From contig NZ_JAFELM010000031.1 of assembly GCF_016890225.1 (NCBI RefSeq), positions 186,001-250,000 of the forward strand: a stretch of DNA of 64,000 nt. Direction: 5' to 3'. Numbering within the stretch: position 1 is the first letter of the stretch; the number at the start of each line of letters is the position of its first letter. Positions 10,694-19,931 of this stretch are shown here, piece after piece. The DNA is from Bacillus suaedaesalsae (lineage in GTDB: Bacteria; Bacillota; Bacilli; Bacillales; SA4). A program made the position numbers and the translations under genes. The notes under the pieces are model-generated. The model ran no database searches. It saw only the letters and a list, made by a program, of their open reading frames with translations, and was not told the DNA's origin.

Positions 10694-11389
10694 GTGGATA
10701 ATGTAAGGAAGTCCATAACGGAGACGTTACGAAACTTTACGATATTTAAAAAATTGAATGAGAAAGAACTTGAATCCATTATTGATATTTCTAGTGTTCG
10801 TTCCTACAATCAGAAAATGATGGTCTTCATGCAGGATGAAGACCTTGATCGAGTTTTCTTTATTCAATCTGGAAAAGTTAAAATCTATCGAACTGATATA
10901 AATGGGAATGAACAAATTGTTTCTATATTAGAAAACGGAGAAATGTTTCCACACGTAGGTTTCTTCAGGAAAGGCAACTTCCCTGCTCATGCTGAAGTCA
11001 TTGAAAAAGCGTCATTAATTGTGATTCCCATCGATGAGTTTGAAGGTGTATTACTTAATTCACCAGAGATGTGTATAAAATTATTTAATGTACTTGGGGA
11101 AAAAATCGTGGACCTTCAAAATCGCTTAGAAGAGCAAATATTGCATAATACTTTTGAGCAGATTGTGATGCTATTATTAAGACTTTGTAAAACTAATGGT
11201 GTAAAGGTAGATAAATATTACCGTCTTTCTACACAATTTACAAATCGTGAATTTGCAAATATGATTGGTACTTCACGGGAAACGGTGAGTAGAACACTCA
11301 CCCAATTAAAGAAAGACAGTTTTATTAAAGTTGATTCAGATGGTTATTACTTAATTGACTATGATCAATTACATAGTGAAATTTTATAA
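10694..11389 (+). CDS. Crp/Fnr family transcriptional regulator
   Basis: A 231-residue dimeric DNA-binding regulator. An N-terminal cyclic-nucleotide-binding-like beta-roll covers ~20-130, followed by a dimerisation helix (~125-150) and a C-terminal winged helix. The recognition helix TSRETVSRTLTQ (~193-204) carries E196, S199 and R200, the ExxSR pattern that reads TTGAT/TGAT half-sites in FNR-like proteins. There is no cysteine cluster at either end, so it is not a classical Fe-S Fnr; haem-based NO sensing, as in DNR types, is possible but unproven. GTG start at 10694 follows GAGGTGAGGG. It converges with hmp, whose promoter carries a matching box. Confidence 0.9.
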   Translation: MDNVRKSITETLRNFTIFKKLNEKELESIIDISSVRSYNQKMMVFMQDEDLDRVFFIQSGKVKIYRTDINGNEQIVSILENGEMFPHVGFFRKGNFPAHAEVIEKASLIVIPIDEFEGVLLNSPEMCIKLFNVLGEKIVDLQNRLEEQILHNTFEQIVMLLLRLCKTNGVKVDKYYRLSTQFTNREFANMIGTSRETVSRTLTQLKKDSFIKVDSDGYYLIDYDQLHSEIL

Positions 11390-11431
11390 AATAGGCTCAG
11401 TTAAAGTAGAATGTTGATTTTTAAACCTTTG

Positions 11432-11566
11432 TTGTTGATTGCAGTGGAAGGCGACGACTCCTGCGGGATATCCGGCTTGTCCTTGTGAGACCCCTGCAGG
11501 AGCGGAGCGACGAGGAGGCTCAAGGACCGCCCGTGGTATCCGGCGCCTGAGTGAAACGGAAATCAA
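11432..11566. repeat. Bacillus-type dispersed intergenic repeat, copy 1
   Basis: A GC-richer ~135-base segment between the Crp/Fnr gene and its terminator. It contains GACTCCTGCGGG, GAGACCCCTGCAGGAGCGGA, GCGACGAGGAGGCTC and GGTATCCGGCG, flanked by TTGATT and AATCAA. Related copies occur at 39885-40015 and 52490-52657. A 60-codon reading frame across it is not a gene. Similar elements are common between Bacillus genes, from memory. Confidence 0.75.
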
Positions 11567-11594
11567 AAATTAATTTTAACAGAGCGATAAAATT

Positions 11595-11632
11595 AAAGAG
11601 GATAGGGGGTGATTCCCTTATCCTCTTTTTAT
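11595..11632. terminator. Bidirectional terminator between Crp/Fnr gene and hmp
   Basis: AAAGAGGATA (11595-11604) pairs with TATCCTCTTT (11619-11628), followed by T5 on the plus strand. It serves the convergent Crp/Fnr gene and, less strongly, hmp. Confidence 0.8.
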
Positions 11633-11648
11633 TCAGTAACTTTCTTTT

Positions 11649-12890
11649 TTATCTATTTGTTACTAGATCATTTTTCGAACTAGATAAATCTGACTTTGGT
11701 CCAAAGAATTCAAAGTGTATGTTTTCTTCCTTAAAACCTATGTCTAATAGTGATTCATTTATTGCTTTCATAAATGGAATCGGCCCACAAAAATATACAT
11801 CAGCTTCAATTGTTGAAATTATCGACTTCAACCATTCTTTATCGATATATCCGTCTTTATCAAAGTTTTGATCAAGACGGTCTTGTTCTGTTGGTGATTC
11901 ATAGCATACAAATGATTGAATTGTTGGTTTCTCAGCTAATACAGCAACTTCTTCTCTTAATGCATGAACCTTACTATTAACAGCTGCATGTATAAATACG
12001 ACTTCACGCTCAGGTTGTTGTTCAGCTAATGTATGAAGCATACTTACCATTGGTGTTAATCCTACACCACCGCTAATTAAAACTACTGGGTTCGTTTTAG
12101 CTGTATTTAATACAAAGTCTCCAGCAGGTGCACTAATTTGTAAGACATCCCCAACGTTTACTTGATTGTGTAGATAAGTTGATGCCATTCCTTCTGCTTT
12201 ATCTCCTATTGCATCTTCTCTCTTTACGCTAATGCGATAATACTGTTCATTCGGTGAATCTGATAGACTATATTGTCTAATCATCTCATATTGTTCACCT
12301 GGGGCTTTTAGTTTTACGCTGATGTATTGCCCTGCTTCGTATGATGAAATTGTCTTTTTATCTTCTGGCTTTAAATAGAAAGATGTAATCACATCGCTTT
12401 CTTGTACTTTACGATCAACGATAAAGTTTCGGAAGCCTTCCCAGCCTCCACTCTGTGTTTCTGCATGTTCATACATTTCATTTTCAACAGAAATAAAAAC
12501 ATTTGCAATAACGCCATATGCGTCTGCCCAAGCACTTATAATCTCATCTGTTGCCGCATCACCTAAAACATCTTTTATAGCTTGTAGTAAATTCTCCCCT
12601 ACACTCGGATAATGTTCTGCCTTCACCCCTAAGCTTCGGTGTTTATGTGCTATTTGCTTTACAGCTGGTAAGATTGCTTCTAATTGATCGATGTGAACTG
12701 CTGCTGCATAGACTGCATTAGCAAGAGCAGTTTGTTGTCTTCCTTGCTTTTGATTCACATGATTAAAAATGTTTAATAGATCTGGATTCTTAGAAAATAA
12801 AAGCTCATAAAAGCGAGTCGTAATGGTAGTTCCATGCTCCTTTAATACCGGTACTGTTGATTTAATGATTTCTATCGTTTTTTCGTTTAA
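11649..12890 (-). CDS. hmp: Flavohaemoglobin (nitric oxide dioxygenase)
   Basis: It detoxifies nitric oxide to nitrate using O2 and NAD(P)H. The N-terminal globin domain (~1-140) starts MLNEKTIEIIKSTVPVL and contains the distal-side FYELLF Tyr and the proximal AHKHRSLGV His. The FAD domain shows RQYSLSD and the NAD domain GGVGLTPM, ending near FEFFGPKSDL. The start ATG at 12890 has GGAGGG upstream, giving 413 residues; an earlier in-frame start has none. A palindromic FNR-type box lies 65 bases upstream. It converges with the Crp/Fnr regulator and sits where B. subtilis has yloB next to yloC, so it looks like an insertion in a conserved block. Confidence 0.97.
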   Translation of the reverse strand, partial: LNEKTIEIIKSTVPVLKEHGTTITTRFYELLFSKNPDLLNIFNHVNQKQGRQQTALANAVYAAAVHIDQLEAILPAVKQIAHKHRSLGVKAEHYPSVGENLLQAIKDVLGDAATDEIISAWADAYGVIANVFISVENEMYEHAETQSGGWEGFRNFIVDRKVQESDVITSFYLKPEDKKTISSYEAGQYISVKLKAPGEQYEMIRQYSLSDSPNEQYYRISVKREDAIGDKAEGMASTYLHNQVNVGDVLQISAPAGDFVLNTAKTNPVVLISGGVGLTPMVSMLHTLAEQQPEREVVFIHAAVNSKVHALREEVAVLAEKPTIQSFVCYESPTEQDRLDQNFDKDGYIDKEWLKSIISTIEADVYFCGPIPFMKAINESLLDIGFKEENIHFEFFGPKSDLSSSKNDLVTNR

Positions 12891-12954
12891 CATTGATATC
12901 CCTCCAACTACTTTTGTGATATACATAAGGATACAAAGTTAATAATTGCCTTGG

Positions 12955-12970
12955 AGTGATTTAAATCACT
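12955..12970. promoter_or_regulatory. FNR-type box upstream of hmp
   Basis: AGTGATTTAAATCACT is a perfect 16-base palindrome containing TGAT-N4-ATCA. It lies about 65 bases before the hmp start, a position compatible with an activator or repressor site. It shares the TGAT/ATCA core with the box at 10645-10660. Confidence 0.65.
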
Positions 12971-13004
12971 ACTGTGGTGACGATTTTGTTACAGATCCTA
13001 AATA

Positions 13005-13041
13005 TAAAAACAAAGGTAGCCTATTTTTTTTGGCTACCTTT
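13005..13041 (-). terminator. Terminator downstream of the truncated lipoprotein-like gene
   Basis: AAAGGTAGCC (13012-13021) pairs with GGCTACCTTT (13032-13041); the minus-strand tail is GTTTTTATATTT. The hairpin still marks the 3' end of the remnant gene at 13058. Confidence 0.75.
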
Positions 13042-13057
13042 AAAATTTACGAGCTTA

Positions 13058-13411
13058 TTACTGTTCAACTATTACAGACTCTGTAATTTTTTTATAATCT
13101 CCTAAACTACTATCGTAGTTGTCAGGAATAGCTCCATACGTAAACACATATGCTTTGTCTTCGACAATAAATGTACGTTGATTTAACTTAACGGTACCTT
13201 GTTCAGAATGATTAAGACTAATTGCCTCATTCCATTCAATACCATTTGAAGTATAATTTTCATTGCTCAAATACTCATATCCCGTATTTGCTGTTGCATA
13301 CTCAATATATTCATCTAACTTCATTGGTTGTGGCAGAGTTATCATGAACAAAACTAGCTCTTTACTCGTAACATCGTAGGTTAATTTGGTTTGAATGTTT
13401 ACTGGAAACAC
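13058..13411 (-). pseudogene. 5'-truncated DcrB/PsbP-like secreted protein remnant
   Basis: 117 codons remain open from a GTG at 13411 that has no ribosome binding site and sits one codon after an in-frame TGA. The sequence (LDEYIEYATANTGYEYLS, RTFIVEDKAYVFTYGAI, ITESVIVEQ) resembles the C-terminal two thirds of DcrB/PsbP-like lipoproteins, which normally begin with a lipobox signal peptide. None is present here or obvious in the 180 bases upstream. I infer loss of the 5' end, with the terminator retained. It could also be a very short expressed protein. Confidence 0.5.
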
Positions 13412-13531
13412 AAATCAAATAAGAGCTACATTACGGAAGAAGCTAGTTATTATGAAGAATTCCATAAAATATGTAGTTTTAGACCTAAAAAAAAATTGCA
13501 TTGGCAATTGCAAATGAGGGACGAGAAGTAG

Positions 13532-13584
13532 AAAAAATGAGGCTGGGCCAAAAGTCATCTATTCCTGACTTTTGGCCCAGCCTC
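13532..13584 (-). terminator. Strong terminator of yloB with 19-bp perfect stem
   Basis: GAGGCTGGGCCAAAAGTCA (13539-13557) pairs perfectly with its complement at 13566-13584, eight-base loop, then T6 on the minus strand. Stems of this GAGGCTGGG type recur in Bacillaceae genomes, from memory. Confidence 0.9.
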
Positions 13585-13597
13585 TTCTTTGCATCAG

Positions 13598-16279
13598 TTA
13601 TTTCGATCTTTTTCTCGTTAAAAGCGATCCTGCTAACATGAATGTTGGAATTGCCGATAATCCTAGAATTAATAACCAATCTCTTAGTGCAATGGCAGTT
13701 GTATGGAAGATTGGCTGCAGTGGTGGATAGTAGATTACGACAAGCATAAGTAATATTGAAGAAATTACTGCGAATACTAGGTATTTATTTTCAAAAGGAT
13801 TACGATGGAATACAGATCTTTCACTCCGGCAGTCAAACACATGAATTAATTGAGCCATAACTAGTGTAGCGAAAGCAATGGTTTGAGCGTACATTAATTC
13901 ATCTGGTTGTCTATTATAAACGATCATAAAGGCAGCCAGTGTCACAATACCAATTAAGAAACCACGGCTGATAATCTTCCATCCTAGCTTCCTAGCAAAA
14001 ACGCCCTCTTTTGGACTTCTAGGAGCTCTTTTCATCACATCGCTTTCTGCTTGGTCAAGTCCTAACGCCATAGCAGGTAAACCATCTGTTACTAAATTAA
14101 CCCATAAAATTTGGATTGGAACTAATGGCAATGGTAGAGCAAGGAGCATTGCAAATAACATGACTAAAATTTCTCCTACGTTCGATGCTAGTAAATAACG
14201 AATAAACTTTCTAATGTTTTCGTAAATGTTTCTTCCTTCTTTAATTGCTGCTTTAATAGTAGCAAAATTATCATCTAATAACACAAGCGATGATGCTTCT
14301 TTCGCAACGTCAGTTCCTGTGATCCCCATAGCAATTCCAATATCAGAAGCCTTAATAGCTGGAGCATCATTGACACCGTCACCTGTCATCGCTACAATAT
14401 GTCCATTCTTCTGCAGAGCTCTGACTATTTTCAACTTATGCTCTGGAGAAACACGTGCAAATACATAAACGTCCTCAACAATACTTTCTAGTTCTTCATC
14501 CGTCATGTCTGAAAGCTCACTACCTTGGATCACTTTTCCATTTTCAGGTAGGATTTCTAATTGTTTAGCAATGGCTTTTGCTGTTACGATATGATCTCCA
14601 GTAATCATGACTGTTTTAATACCTGCTTCTCTACATTCAATAACCGCTTGCTTAACCTCAGGTCTTGGCGGGTCTATCATCCCTTGTAGACCAATGAAAA
14701 TTAAATTACTTTCTGCATCCGCTTCACTATATACTGTTTGCGAGGGCCCTAATGCTTTAAACGCAATCGCAATGGTACGTAATGCTTGTTTACCTAAGTC
14801 TTCAATTGCGCCTTCTACTTCATCTTTTAATCGAGTTGATAAAAACTGTTGCTTCTGATCCCATAAAATAGATTCACTGTTTTGTATAAGTACATCTGGT
14901 GCACCTTTTGTTACGACAAAACGTTTACCATTTGTATCTCTTACTATAATTGACATCATTTTACGGCTTGAATCGAACGGAAATTCTTTTTCTATAATGA
15001 ATTGTTCTTCTAATAGCTTCCTCGTCATGCCGGCTTTCATCGCTGATACAACAAGTGCCCCTTCAGTTGGATCACCATCTAATATGAATTCAGATTTCTT
15101 TTGCTTAAGTTCTGCATTGTTACATAATAAACCAAAGGTTAACAGTTGTTGCAGGGACTTTACCTCTGATGGATTAACATCCTTATCCCCTTCGTAAAAG
15201 CGGCCTGATGGTTCGTAACCAGTTCCACTTACATTCCATGTCGTACCACCAGACCATAAATGTGTAACCGTCATTTTGTTTTGTGTCATTGTTCCGGTTT
15301 TATCAGAACAGATTACAGAAGCACATCCTAATGTCTCAACTGCAGGAAGTTTACGAACAATCGCATTATTTTTAATCATTCGTTGTACACCTAGTGAAAG
15401 TGCTACTGTTACAATAGCTGGTAATCCTTCTGGAATGGCTGCTACTGCAAGTGATACACCGGCTAAGAACATACTGTAAACGTCATGACCTTGCATAACA
15501 CCAAGTACGACCACGATAAATGTTAATGCTAATGCAACTGTAATTAAAATCTTGCCTAGTTGCTCAAGCTTTCTTTGAAGAGGTGTTATCATTGTTTCAG
15601 CTGACTGAAGTAAGTCTGCAATTTGCCCCATTGCCGTTTTCATTCCAGTAGCAACGACAACACCCACACCTGAACCTCTTGTGACCAATGTACCCATGAA
15701 TGCCATATTCTCTTGGTCACCAAGACCAATGTTTGTTCCGGAAATTGGCTCAACTCGTTTTTGAACAGGTACTGATTCACCTGTTAAAGCAGATTCTTCA
15801 ATTTCTAAGCTATTGGAATTTATAACACGAAGATCTGCACTAATTCTGTCTCCACTCGAAAACTTTATCACATCTCCAATAACTAGCTCTTTCGAAGGAA
15901 TTTTCGACCAAGCTCCTTCACGTAAAGCCATAACTTGAGGGGCTGATAATTCCTTTAATGCTTGCAAGGATTTCTCTGCTTTTCGCTCTTGGAAGAAGCC
16001 TAAAAAAGCATTAATAATGACAATCGCAATAATTGCAATGGCATCGATATATTCACCAAGTAGCCCTGAAACAAGAGTAGCAGCAAGTAAAACAAGTACC
16101 ATAAAATCCTTAAATTGTTCTAAAAACATTAAGAACATGTTTGGTTTTTCAGCTTCTTGAAGCTCATTATAACCAAACTTTTCAATACGACTCTTTACCT
16201 CCTTACTGGTTAAACCTTGGTCATAATCTGTGTTGACATGCCTTTCTACATCTTCTGATTTCAGCTCATACCACTTCAT
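13598..16279 (-). CDS. yloB: P-type Ca2+-transporting ATPase (SERCA-like)
   Basis: This P2A ATPase in the cytoplasmic membrane exports or sequesters Ca2+, linked to spore formation in B. subtilis. An N-terminal cation-ATPase domain ([15 protein letters not shown]) precedes TM1-2, the actuator loop with LTGES, TM4 with [10 protein letters not shown] (ion site), the phosphorylation site [17 protein letters not shown] in the nucleotide domain, the [11 protein letters not shown] hinge and six C-terminal TM helices with LLASNVGEI and [12 protein letters not shown] at 16279 gives 894 residues, like the ~890-residue B. subtilis homologue. It diverges from rqcH, only 173 bases away. Confidence 0.95.
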   Translation of the reverse strand: MKWYELKSEDVERHVNTDYDQGLTSKEVKSRIEKFGYNELQEAEKPNMFLMFLEQFKDFMVLVLLAATLVSGLLGEYIDAIAIIAIVIINAFLGFFQERKAEKSLQALKELSAPQVMALREGAWSKIPSKELVIGDVIKFSSGDRISADLRVINSNSLEIEESALTGESVPVQKRVEPISGTNIGLGDQENMAFMGTLVTRGSGVGVVVATGMKTAMGQIADLLQSAETMITPLQRKLEQLGKILITVALALTFIVVVLGVMQGHDVYSMFLAGVSLAVAAIPEGLPAIVTVALSLGVQRMIKNNAIVRKLPAVETLGCASVICSDKTGTMTQNKMTVTHLWSGGTTWNVSGTGYEPSGRFYEGDKDVNPSEVKSLQQLLTFGLLCNNAELKQKKSEFILDGDPTEGALVVSAMKAGMTRKLLEEQFIIEKEFPFDSSRKMMSIIVRDTNGKRFVVTKGAPDVLIQNSESILWDQKQQFLSTRLKDEVEGAIEDLGKQALRTIAIAFKALGPSQTVYSEADAESNLIFIGLQGMIDPPRPEVKQAVIECREAGIKTVMITGDHIVTAKAIAKQLEILPENGKVIQGSELSDMTDEELESIVEDVYVFARVSPEHKLKIVRALQKNGHIVAMTGDGVNDAPAIKASDIGIAMGITGTDVAKEASSLVLLDDNFATIKAAIKEGRNIYENIRKFIRYLLASNVGEILVMLFAMLLALPLPLVPIQILWVNLVTDGLPAMALGLDQAESDVMKRAPRSPKEGVFARKLGWKIISRGFLIGIVTLAAFMIVYNRQPDELMYAQTIAFATLVMAQLIHVFDCRSERSVFHRNPFENKYLVFAVISSILLMLVVIYYPPLQPIFHTTAIALRDWLLILGLSAIPTFMLAGSLLTRKRSK

Positions 16280-16348
16280 CTTTGCATTCTCACACCTTTT
16301 CTTCTGAATAATCAAGACGCATGATTGTCCTCTCTCAAGGAAATCTTA

Positions 16349-16377
16349 TTCAGACAAGTTATAAAAAATGCTATACT
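16349..16377 (+). promoter_or_regulatory. Candidate SigmaA promoter of rqcH
   Basis: TTCAGA (16349-16354), 17 bases, then TATACT (16372-16377); about 75 bases before the rqcH start. Matches 4/6 and 5/6 of consensus. Confidence 0.5.
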
Positions 16378-16452
16378 TATTACAATTGTTACTTTCATGG
16401 GGACTTTGGCCATTATGAAAAAACAGTGTTACCTTTTGAAAGGATGTCAAAC

Positions 16453-18162
16453 ATGTCATTTGATGGAATTGTTACACGATCAATCACAAAAGAACTTAAA
16501 GAAAAACTAACTGGTGGTAGAATTTCGAAGATTTATCAACCATATAAACAAGAGCTATTATTACATATACGTGCAAACGGACAAGCCTATAAACTATTAA
16601 TTTCTGCCAATCCTTCCTATTCACGCGTTCACTTAACAAATGAGTCGTATGATAATCCTTCAGAGCCGCCGATGTTTTGTATGCTTTTGAGAAAGCATCT
16701 CGAAGGAAATGTGATTACATCAATTAAACAAACCGAGATGGAACGTATCATTTCGATTGAGACTCGTGGGCGAAATGAGCTTGGTGATGAAACAGCAAAA
16801 ACGATAATCATTGAAATTATGGGTAAGCATAGTAACATCGTACTCGTTGATCAGGAGCGAAATATGATACTAGACTGTATCAAACATATCTCTCCTGCTG
16901 TCAACCGTCACAGAACTCTATTACCTGGATATGAATATATGAGCCCACCGGCTCAAGATAAACTAAATCCACTTGAAACTGATGAAGAGACTTTTTTGCG
17001 TAAAATCGACTTTAATGCAGGAAAAATCAGTCAACAAATCGTATCGATTTATAGCGGTATCTCTCCATTGTTTGCTAATGAAGTTATATCTATTGCAGGT
17101 ATATCAGGGAAACAAAAACTAGCAAGTACATTTACTAGTTTAGTCTCTAAAGTGAAGAACGAAGAGTATGAACCTGTTATGGTTTCTACTAAGGAGAAGG
17201 ACTTCTTTTACGTTCTGCCACTTACACATAAAGACGGGGAAGTAAAACAGTTCACTTCTCCAAGTGATATGTTAGACCGTTTTTATTATGGAAAAGCAGA
17301 ACGAGATCGAGTTAAGCAACAAGGTCATGATCTTGAACGATTTATCCGGAATGAAAAAGAAAAAAACGAAAAGAAAATTAAAAAGCTAGAAAGAACATTA
17401 ACAGACGCGAAGAAAGCAGAGGAACTTCAGCTATTTGGTGAGCTTCTAACAGCCAATATGCATTTGATCAAAAAAGGCGATACTTCTATAGAGGTTATGA
17501 ATTATTACGATGAAAATAATGAGATGGTTACTATTCATTTAAATTCTCTCAAAACACCATCTGAAAATGCACAAAGCTACTTTACTAAATACCAAAAAGC
17601 GAAAAAGTCCGTTTCGTTTGTGTTAGAGCAAATTGAATTAGCAAAAGCAGAAGTGACCTATTTTGAATCGTTGCTTCAGCAAATGGAAGCAGCATCACCA
17701 AAGGATATACAAGAAATTCGCGAAGAATTGCAAGAAGAAGGCTATATTAAAGCCAGGCAAGCAAAAGGAAACAAAAAAAATAAGCCAACAAAACCTATCC
17801 TTGAAGAGTATCACTCTACTTCAGGTATCACCATTTTAGTAGGGAAAAACAATAAACAAAATGAATACCTAACAAATAAACTGGCTCATCGTGAGGAACT
17901 ATGGTTTCATACGAAAGATATTCCTGGATCTCATGTGGTTATACGTAACCAAGAACCAGATGACCAAACGATAATTGAAGCCGCAACCTTAGCAGCCTAT
18001 TTTAGTAAAGCTAGAAACTCAAGCTCTGTACCTGTTGACTACACAAAAATAAAGCATGTAAAGAAACCAAATGGTTCAAAGCCTGGGTATGTGATTTATG
18101 ACAATCAGCAAACACTTTATGTAACACCGAGTGGAGATGCTGTGTTGAAATTGAAAAAGTAA
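16453..18162 (+). CDS. rqcH: Rqc2 homologue RqcH, ribosome quality control factor
   Basis: RqcH binds obstructed 50S subunits and directs alanine tailing of stalled nascent chains for degradation; older annotations call it a fibronectin-binding protein (yloA). The NFACT-N domain begins MSFDGIVTRSI and includes PSEPPMFCMLLRKHLEG (~75-90). A helix-hairpin segment and a long charged coiled coil follow (~285-460, rich in K/E). The NFACT-R domain at the C-terminus shows VGKNNKQNEYLT, ELWFHTKDIPGSHVVIR and AAYFSKAR. ATG at 16453 follows GAAAGGA at eight bases, giving 569 residues as in B. subtilis; the frame is open further upstream but without a Shine-Dalgarno. Confidence 0.95.
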   Translation: MSFDGIVTRSITKELKEKLTGGRISKIYQPYKQELLLHIRANGQAYKLLISANPSYSRVHLTNESYDNPSEPPMFCMLLRKHLEGNVITSIKQTEMERIISIETRGRNELGDETAKTIIIEIMGKHSNIVLVDQERNMILDCIKHISPAVNRHRTLLPGYEYMSPPAQDKLNPLETDEETFLRKIDFNAGKISQQIVSIYSGISPLFANEVISIAGISGKQKLASTFTSLVSKVKNEEYEPVMVSTKEKDFFYVLPLTHKDGEVKQFTSPSDMLDRFYYGKAERDRVKQQGHDLERFIRNEKEKNEKKIKKLERTLTDAKKAEELQLFGELLTANMHLIKKGDTSIEVMNYYDENNEMVTIHLNSLKTPSENAQSYFTKYQKAKKSVSFVLEQIELAKAEVTYFESLLQQMEAASPKDIQEIREELQEEGYIKARQAKGNKKNKPTKPILEEYHSTSGITILVGKNNKQNEYLTNKLAHREELWFHTKDIPGSHVVIRNQEPDDQTIIEAATLAAYFSKARNSSSVPVDYTKIKHVKKPNGSKPGYVIYDNQQTLYVTPSGDAVLKLKK

Positions 18163-18168
18163 TGAAAA

Positions 18169-18215
18169 AGGATAGATTTTGCAGCATGAACACTGCCTAA
18201 TCTATCCTCTTTTAT
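18169..18215 (+). terminator. Terminator of rqcH
   Basis: AGGATAGATT (18169-18178) pairs with AATCTATCCT (18199-18208), with an inner GCAG/CTGC pairing, then CTTTTAT. Confidence 0.85.
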
Positions 18216-18225
18216 GCGCTAATAT

Positions 18226-18453
18226 TTAGTTTTTTCGCTTTTTAAGTAAATAAATAATATACATGATCAATCCAACTGACCCGATGAACCAGAATAAAGT
18301 ACTGATCAATATCTCTGCAATCATGTGGCCAGTTGGATATTTTAAAAATAAGACATAGGTTACGGTGTAAACGATAACTCCTACTAAATATAAGGTTAAT
18401 GCAATCTTTCCAAATTTAGTAGTCGGCTTTAAAAACTCAAGTATTTTTTGCAT
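18226..18453 (-). CDS. Small two-helix membrane protein of unknown function
   Basis: 75 residues with two hydrophobic helices (about 18-38, ALTLYLVGVIVYTVTYVLFL, and 46-68, LISTLFWFIGSVGLIMYII) and a basic tail LLKKRKN, so both ends are probably cytoplasmic. ATG at 18453 follows AGAGG at seven bases. No family recognised. It converges with rqcH and lies downstream of the RNase H-like gene in the accessory slot between rqcH and pyrE. Confidence 0.7.
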   Translation of the reverse strand: MQKILEFLKPTTKFGKIALTLYLVGVIVYTVTYVLFLKYPTGHMIAEILISTLFWFIGSVGLIMYIIYLLKKRKN

Positions 18454-18521
18454 GATTAAACCTCTATTTCTGATTCTTTATTTACAGTAATTATACAATA
18501 GCATAGAAAGGTCTATCAATT

Positions 18522-19319
18522 TTATAGATTAACAGGTAATTTATGAGTTTCTATAATCTTCACTGCTGATTTTATTGAACTGTTTGAGAGGTTATTCTTA
18601 TTGGTAGATTTCAATATCGTCGTTAATGTATCACATAAATGGATTTCACTCGTCTGGCTGTTAATTTGTTTTAGCGCTTCAGATAGAGCAATTAATGGAC
18701 GTTTATTTCCCGCCATAATACCTTTATTATTTTTAACGATATACCATTGTTCATTTTTTCTAACTGCCTTAAGTTGAATTTTAATTTTCTTACTCTCTAC
18801 CTTTGTCTCCTTCTTTTCTCGCTTGTTCTCCTCATTTATGTATTTTCTACTAAGCAAGTGTGCCTCTTGTAAAAACTTTTTGTCTTCTACATCATCTTTA
18901 TAATAAATTTTAACAGTCGGCCTTGCTTCCTTTGTTTTTAAACAATGGTACATAGGTAAGTTGGTGTTTCTAGAAATTAATCCAATATACAGATTGCGTA
19001 AATAGTGATAGTAGTTATTTGTTTCTTGCTTCGCAAAAAAGCTACTCCTATTAAACTCTACATTTACGTGATAGAAAAATGAATTGTGTAGATTTTGATT
19101 GTCAGTGTAAATATTAATAAGCTCATTTTTTTCACTATCATTCTTTTGGATCAACTCAAATGCTTTCTGTAAAGCAAAGCCTTCAGCAATATTGGAAGTA
19201 GGTTTAATGTTCTCAATTGAATAGTGAAACTTTTCTACAAAGCCAAATTCGTTTACTTTCACAATTCCTACTCCAATAATATTCTCTTTGGCTGATCCAT
19301 CAATAAAGTACTCTATCAT
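18522..19319 (-). CDS. RNase H-like domain protein
   Basis: 265 residues. The N-terminal ~155 residues follow an RNase HI fold pattern: FIDGS with D7, AEGFAL with E46 and YTDNQ with D73, which match three of the four catalytic acids. The expected final Ala-Asp is read as Ala-His (H154 in QEAHLLSRK), so activity is uncertain. The C-terminal ~100 residues after a Lys/Glu-rich linker (~162-180) contain QWYIVKNNKGIMAGNK and may form a separate small domain. B. subtilis has RNase HI-like proteins with altered active sites (YpdQ, YpeP), a possible parallel. TAGGTG precedes the ATG. No obvious functional partner nearby. Confidence 0.65.
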   Translation of the reverse strand: MIEYFIDGSAKENIIGVGIVKVNEFGFVEKFHYSIENIKPTSNIAEGFALQKAFELIQKNDSEKNELINIYTDNQNLHNSFFYHVNVEFNRSSFFAKQETNNYYHYLRNLYIGLISRNTNLPMYHCLKTKEARPTVKIYYKDDVEDKKFLQEAHLLSRKYINEENKREKKETKVESKKIKIQLKAVRKNEQWYIVKNNKGIMAGNKRPLIALSEALKQINSQTSEIHLCDTLTTILKSTNKNNLSNSSIKSAVKIIETHKLPVNL

Positions 19320-19354
19320 TTTCTACACCTACCATTTTGATGTCACTTAGATAT

Positions 19355-19380
19355 TAAGAAAGGGCTGCATCAGCAACCCT
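19355..19380 (-). terminator. Probable terminator of the Cys-rich gene
   Basis: AGGGCTGC (19361-19368) pairs with GCAACCCT (19373-19380) with one mismatch; the minus-strand tail is TTTCTT. Confidence 0.5.
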
Positions 19381-19450
19381 AATCATTGTCCTAAAATTAA
19401 GTAAGTTTATTATAACTTTACACACATTCCTTGAGTATCCATCAAAGTAA

Positions 19451-19906
19451 CTAGTTAGTTTCATTTTCTAGTAACCAAGGTAATTCAACCTTTATATACA
19501 AATCAATTACACTGTTTCCACTCGATTCGATTGTTTGAATACCAACCTTAAAATAACCTTCTAGATTTGGATTACCTATTTCTATTAGTTCTAGCTCTGG
19601 CTTTGATAGAATCTTTCCAAAAACCTTATAGGAAGAAATGTAGTAATGCTTATTATCTTCGAAAAAATGACTCACATATGCGTCTTTTCTTAAGTCAGCT
19701 CCAAGTTCATGAAACAAAACTTGAACAGATTCTGGAAAACTCAAAATAGCTTCAACGTAGTTTCTGCAATACATACAACCACAATGTTCTTCCTCACCAA
19801 TAAAGGGGAGGTTTTGATAATAAGAAGATGTTTTAGGAAAATCAATTAGTAGTTTGTAACCTTCGAAGCGTACTGTTTTCTTTCTAGAAAAAGTCCAATC
19901 TTGCAT
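19451..19906 (-). CDS. Uncharacterised Cys-containing protein
   Basis: 151 residues from ATG at 19906, which has GGAG nine bases upstream; an ATG eight codons earlier has no ribosome binding site. A CGCMYCRNYVEAI motif near residue 43-55 looks like a metal- or redox-active cysteine site. The rest is mixed alpha/beta without signal peptide or membrane helix. I do not recognise the family. It starts 26 bases after a 46-residue membrane peptide gene, with which it is probably cotranscribed. Confidence 0.65.
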   Translation of the reverse strand: MQDWTFSRKKTVRFEGYKLLIDFPKTSSYYQNLPFIGEEEHCGCMYCRNYVEAILSFPESVQVLFHELGADLRKDAYVSHFFEDNKHYYISSYKVFGKILSKPELELIEIGNPNLEGYFKVGIQTIESSGNSVIDLYIKVELPWLLENETN

Positions 19907-19931
19907 AGTTTGAACTCCAGCCTTTTCCATT

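Noticed and set aside
11384-11566. 60-codon frame on the minus strand
   Set aside because: It lies within a dispersed repeat and has no ribosome binding site.
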